Shown: one piece after another, positions 8,404-15,735 of the stretch | How the letters are laid out: every line of letters starts with the position of its first letter | How positions within the stretch are numbered: position 1 is the stretch's first letter | Assembly (NCBI RefSeq): GCF_027571385.1 | Contig: NZ_CP085636.1 | Coordinates: 620,001 to 684,000 of the forward strand | Origin: Shewanella sp. MTB7 | GTDB lineage: Bacteria; Pseudomonadota; Gammaproteobacteria; Enterobacterales; Shewanellaceae | Length of the DNA stretch: 64,000 bases | Reading direction: 5' to 3' | The notes under the pieces: model-generated | The model's database searches: none | Seen by the model: only the letters and a program-made list of their open reading frames with translations | Told to the model about the DNA's origin: nothing | Made by a program: the position numbers and the translations under genes

Positions 8404-9954
8404 ATGACCGAGTTAGCCACGCACACAGAAGTAGATTTGGCCCATTATTATTTACAGAAAACCTTATTGTCTTCTGTTTATGATGTTGCCAAAGTGACGC
8501 CACTTTCAAGCTTGAATAAGTTGTCGGCTCGTCTGGGCTGCCAAGTGTTTCTTAAGCGTGAAGATATGCAGCCAGTGCACTCATTTAAACTGCGCGGCGC
8601 TTATAACCGTATTTCACAGCTAACCTCAGCTGAGCAAGAGTGTGGCGTGGTGACAGCTTCGGCAGGTAATCATGCCCAAGGTGTGGCGATGTCTGCCTCG
8701 GCACTTGGACTTAGCGCTATTATTGTGATGCCCGAAACCACGCCAGAGATTAAAGTGGATGCGGTAAGGCGTCTGGGTGGTGAGGTGATACTTCACGGTC
8801 AGGCGTTCGATCAGGCCAGTGCTTATGCCCAAGAGTTGTCAAAAACTGAAGGGCGGGTTTATATCGCCCCATTTGATGATGAAGCTGTGATTGCCGGTCA
8901 AGGCACTGTGGCGCAGGAGATGTTGCAACAGCAGCGCGATATCGAAGTGGTATTTGTGCCTGTGGGCGGCGGTGGATTGATTGCTGGTATCGCCGCGTTT
9001 TATAAAGCTGTGATGCCACAAGTTAAAATTATCGGTGTTGAACCAGAAGATTCTGCCTGTTTAAAAGCGGCGCTCGATGCGGGTGAGCGCGTGGTATTGC
9101 CTCAAGTGGGCTTATTTGCTGATGGTGTGGCGGTTAAGCAGATCGGCGTTGAGCCATTCAAAGTGGCGCGACAATATGTGGATGGCATGATCACAGTAAC
9201 CTCTGATGAAATCTGCGCCGCGGTGAAAGATATCTTCGAAGATACCCGTGCGATTGCCGAGCCAGCGGGCGCGTTAGCACTTGCAGGGCTTAAAAAGTAC
9301 ATGGGCACTCAAGGTAATGGTGAGAAAGTGGCCGCCATTTTGAGTGGCGCCAATGTGAATTTTCATAGTTTGCGTTACGTCTCAGAGCGCTGTGAACTCG
9401 GTGAGCAAAAAGAGGCGATTTTAGCGGTTAAAGTGCCAGAGAGACCGGGAGTATTTTTAAGGTTCTGTGAATTACTCGAAAAACGAGTAATGACTGAATT
9501 TAACTATCGTTTCAGCAGCCGAGATAAAGCTGTTGTGTTTGCGGGTATTCGTTTGTCTGGTGGACAAGTTGAGTTAGATGAGATCATCGCTCGGCTGGAA
9601 AATGACGGTTTTGAAGTGCAAGATCTCTCCCATGATGAGACCGCTAAACTGCATGTACGCTATATGGTCGGCGGTCATCCTCCAGAGGAGCTTGAGGAGC
9701 GTCTGTTTAGTTTCGAGTTTCCAGAGCACCCTGGTGCCCTATTCAAGTTTCTAACCACCTTGCAGAGTAAGTGGAATATTAGTTTGTTCCATTATCGAAA
9801 TCACGGTGCGGCCTATGGTCGAGTGTTAGCGGGCTTTGAAGTGCCTGAATCTGATTATGCTGGGTTTCAGCAGTTTCTAACTGAGCTAGGTTTTGTTTAT
9901 CAGGAGGAGACGCAAAGTCCAGCTTATAAGCTCTTCCTCGATAATAGAGACTAG
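8404..9954 (+). CDS. ilvA: threonine ammonia-lyase, biosynthetic
   Basis: The PLP enzyme deaminates threonine to 2-oxobutyrate, the committed step of Ile synthesis. The 516-residue protein has the PLP lysine at Lys62 in HSFKLRGAYN, the phosphate-binding GGGGLIAG loop near residue 185, and two C-terminal ACT-like regulatory domains from about residue 325, the hallmark of the Ile-feedback-inhibited biosynthetic form. The frame is open upstream into ilvD, but ATG 8404 is chosen because GGAGG (8393-8397) precedes it and because of family length (E. coli 514). A terminator follows, so this is the last gene of the operon. Confidence 0.96.
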   Translation: MTELATHTEVDLAHYYLQKTLLSSVYDVAKVTPLSSLNKLSARLGCQVFLKREDMQPVHSFKLRGAYNRISQLTSAEQECGVVTASAGNHAQGVAMSASALGLSAIIVMPETTPEIKVDAVRRLGGEVILHGQAFDQASAYAQELSKTEGRVYIAPFDDEAVIAGQGTVAQEMLQQQRDIEVVFVPVGGGGLIAGIAAFYKAVMPQVKIIGVEPEDSACLKAALDAGERVVLPQVGLFADGVAVKQIGVEPFKVARQYVDGMITVTSDEICAAVKDIFEDTRAIAEPAGALALAGLKKYMGTQGNGEKVAAILSGANVNFHSLRYVSERCELGEQKEAILAVKVPERPGVFLRFCELLEKRVMTEFNYRFSSRDKAVVFAGIRLSGGQVELDEIIARLENDGFEVQDLSHDETAKLHVRYMVGGHPPEELEERLFSFEFPEHPGALFKFLTTLQSKWNISLFHYRNHGAAYGRVLAGFEVPESDYAGFQQFLTELGFVYQEETQSPAYKLFLDNRD

Positions 9955-9968
9955 GTGATGTTAGTGAC

Positions 9969-9993
9969 AAAGGACGCAATTGTGTCCTTTTTT
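9969..9993 (+). terminator. intrinsic terminator after ilvA
   Basis: AAAGGACGC, loop AATT, GTGTCCTTT (one G-T wobble), followed by TTT. It lies 15 nt after the ilvA stop and ends the ilv operon. Confidence 0.85.
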
Positions 9994-10004
9994 ATGCTAT
10001 CTTA

Positions 10005-10028
10005 AATTTCAAACACTAGTTTGAAATT
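10005..10028. repeat. 10-bp-arm perfect inverted repeat upstream of the aminotransferase gene
   Basis: AATTTCAAAC and GTTTGAAATT are separated by ACTA. It lies just after the ilvA terminator. It is a possible operator or second hairpin, with no T-run. Confidence 0.5.
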
Positions 10029-10162
10029 GTTAACGGTTTTACGATAGAGTTAGTCTTAAGTCCAGTTGTGAAAGACGTTCAGGTTCAATAAGATGCCAAA
10101 AGGTACAATGTAAATAGCTAAAATGATTCTAGATTTAACGATCTAATACGTAGGGAACGAGT

Positions 10163-10195
10163 ATGAAGTTTTTAGACAAGATACTCATCAAATAG
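10163..10195 (+). other. candidate 10-codon leader ORF with downstream hairpin
   Basis: MKFLDKILIK is preceded by TAGGGAACG. It is followed 5 nt later by a hairpin CCTTTTCT-GTT-AGAGAAGG (10201-10219) directly before the ribosome binding site of the aminotransferase. It could be a translated regulatory leader, but the ORF is very short and may be chance. Confidence 0.25.
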
Positions 10196-10237
10196 TTAAT
10201 CCTTTTCTGTTAGAGAAGGCTTTATTGAGGAAGTAAG

Positions 10238-11380
10238 ATGTTAGTAGCACCGTATATCGACGCATTTAATCCCCCACGTAGAACCTTGATGGGCCCAGGT
10301 CCTTCCGATGTCTATCCTGAAGTGCTTGCCGCGCAGGCGCGCCCAACCATCGGCCATCTAGATCCGCTATTTGTTGGCATGATGGACGAGCTTAAATCGC
10401 TAATACAGTATGCATTCCAGACTGAAAACGAGATGACACTCGCTGTTTCTGCGCCAGGTTCTGCTGGCATGGAAACTTGTTTTGTTAACTTGGTCGAAGC
10501 GGGCGAGAAAGTGATTGTCTGTCGTAATGGTGTGTTTGGCGAACGTATGCGTCAAAACGTCGAGCGAGTCGGTGCTATCGCTGTCGTGGTCGATAACGAA
10601 TGGGGTGAGCCTGTCTCGGTTGCCGATGTTGAAGCGGCCTTGATTGCGCATCCGGACGCGAAGTTCTTGGCTTTTGTTCACGCAGAAACTTCAACTGGCG
10701 CGTTATCGGATGCAAAGCGTTTATGTGCACTTGCCAAACAGCATGATTGTTTGTCTATTGTTGATGCTGTGACATCAGTAGGTGGTGTTGAGCTTAAGGT
10801 TGACGAGTGGGGCATCGATGCCATTTATGCGGGTAGCCAGAAGTGTCTATCCTGTGTGCCGGGTCTGTCACCTGTGTCGTTTTCCCCTGCTGCTGTTGAG
10901 AAGATAAAATCACGCAAAACCCCAGTGCAGAGTTGGTTTTTAGATCAAACCTTAGTCATGGGTTACTGGAGTGGTACTGCCGATAACAGCGCTAAGCGAA
11001 GTTATCACCATACCGCCCCTGTGAATGCGCTTTACGCACTGCATGAATCGCTTCGTCTACTTGCTAATGAAGGGTTAGAAGCCGCATGGCAGCGACATGC
11101 TGATATGCATCAAGTATTACGCCAAGGTTTAGAAGGGCTAGGGCTTAAGTTCGTGGTTGATGAGGCTTCACGCTTGCCGCAACTCAATGCCGTCTATATC
11201 CCAGAGGGTATTGATGATGCCGCAGTGCGTAAGCAGCTGTTAGAGGAGTATAATTTGGAGATTGGTGCAGGTCTTGGCGCCCTCGCTGGTAAAGCGTGGC
11301 GTATCGGCCTAATGGGTTACGGTGCTCGCCGCGAAAACGTCGCACTGTGTCTTAAGGCATTGGAAGATGTGTTGAATTAG
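10238..11380 (+). CDS. class V aminotransferase, serine/alanine-glyoxylate type
   Basis: This is a 380-residue PLP enzyme of the AGXT / serine-glyoxylate (serine-pyruvate) aminotransferase family. It starts with the family's MGPGPSDVYPEVL segment near residues 18-30. It has SIVDAVTSVGG (PLP-binding Asp) near residue 176, and the Schiff-base lysine in AGSQKCLSCVPG (Lys202). The family transfers an amino group from Ser or Ala to glyoxylate or pyruvate, and the exact substrate cannot be settled here. GAGGAAG gives a strong ribosome binding site. It stands alone between two terminators. Confidence 0.85.
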   Translation: MLVAPYIDAFNPPRRTLMGPGPSDVYPEVLAAQARPTIGHLDPLFVGMMDELKSLIQYAFQTENEMTLAVSAPGSAGMETCFVNLVEAGEKVIVCRNGVFGERMRQNVERVGAIAVVVDNEWGEPVSVADVEAALIAHPDAKFLAFVHAETSTGALSDAKRLCALAKQHDCLSIVDAVTSVGGVELKVDEWGIDAIYAGSQKCLSCVPGLSPVSFSPAAVEKIKSRKTPVQSWFLDQTLVMGYWSGTADNSAKRSYHHTAPVNALYALHESLRLLANEGLEAAWQRHADMHQVLRQGLEGLGLKFVVDEASRLPQLNAVYIPEGIDDAAVRKQLLEEYNLEIGAGLGALAGKAWRIGLMGYGARRENVALCLKALEDVLN

Positions 11381-11410
11381 TACTTATCTTATCCAGATAA
11401 GCCCTATTTC

Positions 11411-11444
11411 AAATGCCAGTAAGTTAGACTTACTGGCATTTTTT
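11411..11444 (+). terminator. intrinsic terminator after the class V aminotransferase
   Basis: A perfect 13-bp stem (AATGCCAGTAAGT / ACTTACTGGCATT) with loop TAG is followed by TTTT. It lies between convergent genes. It may also help end the minus-strand gene, although the T-run is only good on the plus strand. Confidence 0.9.
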
Positions 11445-11455
11445 ATATGTTCAGC

Positions 11456-13390
11456 TTACCTCGAGTTTAGGTTGTTACCATAACAGCTTGCCTGAGGTAA
11501 TGGGGTATCCTCAGTTATCGTTAATTCGTCAAATTGTTCTGATATTTGCTGGTAGAGTTCAGGATATTTGAGTCGTAGCAGTGCTAATGCTCTTCTATGG
11601 TAGTCGTGTACAGGTGGTGAGAGCTGCATTAATTGCTTTAGATAATCTAATACTGCATTTGGCTTGAAGTAATAGCTTGAATCAATTATTAGGTACAAAG
11701 GGTCTATGCCGATAGAGTTAAAGTGATAGTCAGCTCTTTGACTGACTAGGTAGCTAAGTAGCTCTAGGTTCCGCTTTTCTACACTACGGTAAATAAGGCT
11801 TTTTCCTGTGTGATCCGCTCCAGTTATGTCGAGTCCATTGATATGTAACTTTTCGAAGTATGCTGAATTGTTACGGCCAAACATCATTAAGAGCTTGAAT
11901 TCTACCTGTTCCTGTCTAAGTTGACTACTCTGAAGGGGCTGATAATACGCTGCATCCCACGGGATAATTTGGTAGAAAAACCATCGTAGCTGCTCTTCTG
12001 TTAAGTTAGCTGATTCAATGGCTTTTATCGCCTCGTGAATTTTATTCTTGCGAAGGTGTATATCAAAGACTTCGGACTTTAGCTCTTTATCTCTTGGGTA
12101 GGAGAATCGAAGATGAGATGTTTGAGTTGCCATAAAGCAATGCGCTAATACCGGATCGATACCGTTAAGATTGATTGCATTCACTTCTCTATTTTCATTT
12201 TTGAGTTGAATAACATAGTGGTTAAATGTTTCAGGTTGCCATTTCTTATCAATTCCCGAAATTCTAGCTTGGCAGGAAAGTAATTGTTCTTGTGAAGCCT
12301 CTTTCTCAAGTAATCGATTTCGCTCTTGGCTGAGTCTAACGACCAATTTTGCATCAGGGTCGAAAGCTAATCTTTTTCTAGTTTGTACTTGAGTTAGGTC
12401 TAGCTGATAGTGAGCCGATAGTGAGGTGAGTTGTTCCTCAGTAAACTGATAATAATTTCTTGGGTAGGAGCCTGATACTAGTTGATCGGTTTGTGTATCG
12501 AAAAAGGCGGGTGCATTTAGGCTTTGTAGTTGTTCAATAATGTTGACCTGACGAATAACAGCATCACTCTCAATGTTTTTTCCTAGTACGTAGGTTAGTT
12601 TGGCTAAAGCATGTTCCATGGTTGAACCAAGGTAAGGATCGTTAGACGTAGTGCTGTGTCGTTGTAATAGTTGACTGACAACATGATCCCGTCCCTCAAA
12701 TGCAGCAACATCAATCAATAGCAGCTGTTCACGTCCTATAAGGTCATCACCAAGTATTTGGTTCATATCACCTAATTTATTTATGGCTTCAGTTAAGACT
12801 TGTTGAGATATTCCTTCTTGCTCGACTAACCAAGCGACATCATCAATGTTTAACTCAGTTGCTTTTATCAGTTGTAGTGCTGCTTTTTCGGTTAAATTGG
12901 CAATGTTTTCTAATGCCGGAATGGGAACTGCGATTGTAACGATAAAATCTTCAGGTAAGTCAGGGACTTCGATTCTTAACAATGCATTTATCTTTACATT
13001 ATTTAGGCTAAGTGTTGATTGTTTTTTTAATTGTTCGTCACGCCAGCTCGCGGCGAAATTAGAATTGGAGAAGTGATCGATTGCCGATGTGATCTCATCA
13101 ACCGAATACCCCTCATCTAGATATTTACTCCAATTTTGTTCACGCCCAAAATCATTGCTTTTAACATCGTTATTTTCAATGAGTTGCTTGCATTCCTGAT
13201 AACTGATAATGGGCTGATTAATCGTACTCTTTGTTATTTTCTTAGCAATATCAATCTTGCTTAACTTCGTCTCAATATGATTCTGAGTAGAGTGAGTCGG
13301 CGCTATTTGAGGGCTGGGCCATAAAAAATACAATGCAATCGTCACTATTATAGTGATGATTAAGATGAGATGAATGTGTGTTCGTTTCAC
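11456..13390 (-). CDS. hypothetical membrane-anchored protein, 644 aa
   Basis: I do not recognise the family. The protein begins with a basic stretch and one hydrophobic segment (about residues 7-24), suggesting an inner-membrane anchor or uncleaved signal with the rest periplasmic. The remainder is alpha-helical, Leu/Glu/Gln-rich and contains no obvious catalytic motif. Near residue 540-560 there is an ankyrin-like stretch (GADHTGKSLIYRSVEKRNLE, then LLSYLVSQRADYHF), so the C-terminal part may be helical-repeat scaffolding. It is a lone gene, convergent with the aminotransferase and upstream-adjacent to the metallo-hydrolase gene (162-bp gap). Confidence 0.7.
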   Translation of the reverse strand: MKRTHIHLILIITIIVTIALYFLWPSPQIAPTHSTQNHIETKLSKIDIAKKITKSTINQPIISYQECKQLIENNDVKSNDFGREQNWSKYLDEGYSVDEITSAIDHFSNSNFAASWRDEQLKKQSTLSLNNVKINALLRIEVPDLPEDFIVTIAVPIPALENIANLTEKAALQLIKATELNIDDVAWLVEQEGISQQVLTEAINKLGDMNQILGDDLIGREQLLLIDVAAFEGRDHVVSQLLQRHSTTSNDPYLGSTMEHALAKLTYVLGKNIESDAVIRQVNIIEQLQSLNAPAFFDTQTDQLVSGSYPRNYYQFTEEQLTSLSAHYQLDLTQVQTRKRLAFDPDAKLVVRLSQERNRLLEKEASQEQLLSCQARISGIDKKWQPETFNHYVIQLKNENREVNAINLNGIDPVLAHCFMATQTSHLRFSYPRDKELKSEVFDIHLRKNKIHEAIKAIESANLTEEQLRWFFYQIIPWDAAYYQPLQSSQLRQEQVEFKLLMMFGRNNSAYFEKLHINGLDITGADHTGKSLIYRSVEKRNLELLSYLVSQRADYHFNSIGIDPLYLIIDSSYYFKPNAVLDYLKQLMQLSPPVHDYHRRALALLRLKYPELYQQISEQFDELTITEDTPLPQASCYGNNLNSR

Positions 13391-13552
13391 TTAGTTTATT
13401 CCCTAAACCGGAGTAAAATTAATTGGTGAATGCTCCCATATTAGCCATAAATAAAAGAGTCATAGATTGATAATTTATGACTCTGAGTGTACAGATTTTA
13501 ATCCCTATGTGGAAATACTGCCATAGAACATAATTGTATCAATTTCAATATT

Positions 13553-14695
13553 TTATAACGCCAATGCCAATTCAGCTTGCTCCTCAGTTCTCCACCAATA
13601 CTGATTTTCAATTAGTGGGTTAGCATCATTAATAGTAAAGACCTGTCCTATCATTGGGGTTGCCAGTTTTACATCGGCACCCTCTGCCAGTTCAACGATT
13701 CGCTCTAGTGGTTCATACCAGCTGTGAAAGGCGAGATCAAAGGTGCCATTATGGATTGGCATCATGGTCTCTCCTCTTAGGTCTATATGAGCTTGAAGAC
13801 TCTGCTCTGGTGTCATATGGATTGTGGGCCAGTCAGCATCGTAGGCGCCAGTTTCTACCATAGTGAGGGTAAAGGGACTAAAGCGATCGCCAATCTCCTT
13901 AAAGCCTGCAAAATAGCCAGAGTCGCCACTAAAATAGATCTTGTTTTCTTGAGACTCAATCACGTATGAGGCCCAGAGAGTGTTGTTTTTATCAAATAAA
14001 CCACGACCCGAAAAGTGCTGAGTCGGGGTGGCTGTGATCTTAACGCAGCCAAGATTAAATGAGCTCCACCAATCCAGAGTCTGGATATTATCTGCCGACA
14101 CGCCCCATTTCAATAGATGCTTATCAACACCCAAAGGCACAATAAATTGAGTAGATGTTGAGGCTAAATGTTTAATGGTCGCCTTATCTAAATGGTCATA
14201 GTGATCGTGGCTAATAAGAACGCCATCTATCTCAGGCAGATCTTCAAGTGAGATAGGCGTTGGATGAAAACGCTTAGGGCCAATAAAGCTAAAGGGGGAG
14301 GCGCGCTCGCTGAATACCGGATCGATAAGCCATTTTTTACCATCTAACTGCATAAAAATACTTGAGTGTCCCAGACGGATCACCAAATCTTTATCATTGG
14401 ACAGGTTAGTTAACTGCTCATGTGACAGTGCCATAATAGGCTGCATTTTAGTTGGCTCAGCATCGACTCGCTTCTCGGTTACGTAACGCATCAGCAGCGG
14501 CAGCGGCAGCGGCAGCGGCAGCGGCAGGATCGCGGTGTTTTCACTGAAATCAGCAGCCGTATTAACGTAGCCACCCTTATCGTTATGATGGGTACTCCTG
14601 TCTTTTTGATGATTAAGTTCATCTGAGGGAGTGATCATAGTTAGCATAGCGCCTCCAAAAATTAGCAGTAAAGTAATAGCAATAAGTCGTTTCAT
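13553..14695 (-). CDS. metallo-beta-lactamase-fold hydrolase (NAPE-PLD/RomA-like)
   Basis: The 380-residue protein has an N-terminal hydrophobic signal/anchor (residues 3-20, no lipobox Cys) and a linker with an unusual Leu-Pro run (about residues 57-67) encoded by a hexanucleotide tandem repeat. An MBL domain follows, with the metal motif SHDHYDHLD, TPTQHFSGRG, FSGDSGYFAGF and the late His in MPIHNGTF. The pattern is that of N-acyl-phosphatidylethanolamine phospholipase D-like or RomA-type beta-lactamase-fold proteins (family knowledge). The substrate is unknown. It is divergent from a TetR gene with a 43-bp palindrome 5 bp upstream of its start codon, so it is probably the regulated target. 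Confidence 0.8.
   Translation of the reverse strand: MKRLIAITLLLIFGGAMLTMITPSDELNHQKDRSTHHNDKGGYVNTAADFSENTAILPLPLPLPLPLLMRYVTEKRVDAEPTKMQPIMALSHEQLTNLSNDKDLVIRLGHSSIFMQLDGKKWLIDPVFSERASPFSFIGPKRFHPTPISLEDLPEIDGVLISHDHYDHLDKATIKHLASTSTQFIVPLGVDKHLLKWGVSADNIQTLDWWSSFNLGCVKITATPTQHFSGRGLFDKNNTLWASYVIESQENKIYFSGDSGYFAGFKEIGDRFSPFTLTMVETGAYDADWPTIHMTPEQSLQAHIDLRGETMMPIHNGTFDLAFHSWYEPLERIVELAEGADVKLATPMIGQVFTINDANPLIENQYWWRTEEQAELALAL
14496..14525. repeat. in-frame hexanucleotide repeat (AGCGGC)x5
   Basis: Five perfect AGCGGC copies (plus partial flanks) lie inside the metallo-hydrolase gene and encode alternating Leu-Pro on the minus strand. Gains or losses of units would keep the frame and change the linker length between the membrane anchor and the catalytic domain. 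Confidence 0.95.
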
Positions 14696-14700
14696 TATTA

Positions 14701-14743
14701 ATACATTTAAGAAAACTACACAGTGTAGTTTACTTAAATGTAT
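14701..14743. promoter_or_regulatory. 43-bp near-perfect palindrome, probable TetR operator
   Basis: The two 21-base arms match at 20 positions (mismatch only 14712/14732) around a central A at 14722. The core is AAACTACAC-A-GTGTAGTTT. It lies between the divergent metallo-hydrolase and TetR genes. A weaker copy, AAACTGGTCAGTGTA (within 14751-14769), lies closer to tetR. Binding by the adjacent TetR protein is inferred from position and symmetry. Confidence 0.7.
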
Positions 14744-14813
14744 GCAAAAGTAAACTGGTCAGTGTAAAATAAATTTGTTTAGTCAAGGTATTTAAAGCAA
14801 GAGATTGAAAATT

Positions 14814-15419
14814 ATGGATAAAAAAATATCACGTTCTGAATTGAAGCGTGCTGCGATCATACGTGCCGCTATGTCTGAGTTTCAGGCTAAAGGGTTTAAG
14901 GCGACCAGTATGGATGATGTTGCTAAGTGTGCTGAGGTGTCTAAGCGAACGGTTTACAACCATTTTCCAAGTAAAGAGGTGCTATTTAGCGCAATAACAT
15001 TGGAGATGATGGCACTGTTATGTACATTTGAGTATTTTAGCTTTTCTAATGATATCTCTGTTGAAGAACAGCTACGCAAGCTGGTGGATATAGAGATTGA
15101 ACATTTAAGATCTCAGGCATTTATCGATATGGCTAGAGTGATTATTGCTGAAGCGGTGCATTCACCAGAACTTATCCAAGGTGCAATGAAGGAGTTCAGT
15201 AAGCAGGAAACACCTCTAAACACTTGGTTTCAAAGTGCCATGGATACCGGTGCACTTAACTGTAAAAATACAGAGATTATCGTGACTCAATTCGTTGGGG
15301 TTATTAAAGCTTTCTGTTTTTGGCCTCAGATGGTGCAGGGGGCTGAATTCCCCTCTGATGAGGAGATCGTCAGGATTAAGCAGACTGTGGTAAAGATGAT
15401 ATTGAAGCAATATACTTGA
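14814..15419 (+). CDS. TetR/AcrR family transcriptional regulator
   Basis: This is a 201-residue TetR regulator. The helix-turn-helix is at about residues 28-48 (TSMDDVAKCAEVSKRTVYNHF), and the C-terminal ligand domain resembles the AefR-like C-terminal family (HSPELIQGAMKEF). A TTG codon at 14805 would add three residues. The ATG at 14814 is preferred since AAGAGA (14799-14804) is then properly spaced. It is divergent from the metallo-hydrolase and probably represses it and itself through the palindromes in between. The ligand is unknown. Confidence 0.85.
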   Translation: MDKKISRSELKRAAIIRAAMSEFQAKGFKATSMDDVAKCAEVSKRTVYNHFPSKEVLFSAITLEMMALLCTFEYFSFSNDISVEEQLRKLVDIEIEHLRSQAFIDMARVIIAEAVHSPELIQGAMKEFSKQETPLNTWFQSAMDTGALNCKNTEIIVTQFVGVIKAFCFWPQMVQGAEFPSDEEIVRIKQTVVKMILKQYT

Positions 15420-15443
15420 GTTCAATTATCAATAGTTTGTGAG

Positions 15444-15473
15444 CAATAAGCTGGGGAATTTCCCAGCTTATTG
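15444..15473. terminator. hairpin after the TetR gene
   Basis: A perfect 12-bp stem (CAATAAGCTGGG / CCCAGCTTATTG) with a 6-nt loop starts 25 nt after the tetR stop. It lacks a T-run on either strand, so it is probably a transcript-end hairpin but not a textbook terminator. Confidence 0.5.
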
Positions 15474-15520
15474 ATGGTTGATGGATCTTAATTCACAAGT
15501 CTTTACTTGGCAGTGATTTA

Positions 15521-15735
15521 GCTTAAAAAGTGTAATCAAGTTTAATCCATGTGGTGCGGCCGGGTTCGTTAGGCTTTGATTACATGGATTCACTGCCTGT
15601 ATCCCGCCGCGAGTTAGTTCAAATAGATTTAGAAAGTGTAATCTAGTTTTGTCCAAGCGGTTCGGCCGGGTTCGTTAGGCTTTGACTACCATGAGCTCGC
15701 TGCCTGTATCCCGCAGCGAGTTAGTTCAAATTGGT
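15521..15735 (-). pseudogene. two decayed tandem copies of the 3' end of the TonB receptor gene
   Basis: Downstream of the receptor stop are two further copies of its terminal coding segment, with stop codons at 15629-15631 and 15523-15525, i.e. spaced 107 and 106 bp. They still read NEPGRTAWTKLDYTF-stop and NEPGRTTWIKLDYTF-stop, against NEPGRTAWIKLDYTF-stop in the intact gene. Upstream of these segments each copy is interrupted by an in-frame stop or shift. These are remnants of tandem duplication, not genes. Confidence 0.85.

Noticed and set aside
15468..15656. 62-codon minus-strand ORF downstream of the copper receptor
   Set aside because: It runs out of frame through the decayed receptor 3'-end copies and has no ribosome binding site or homology.
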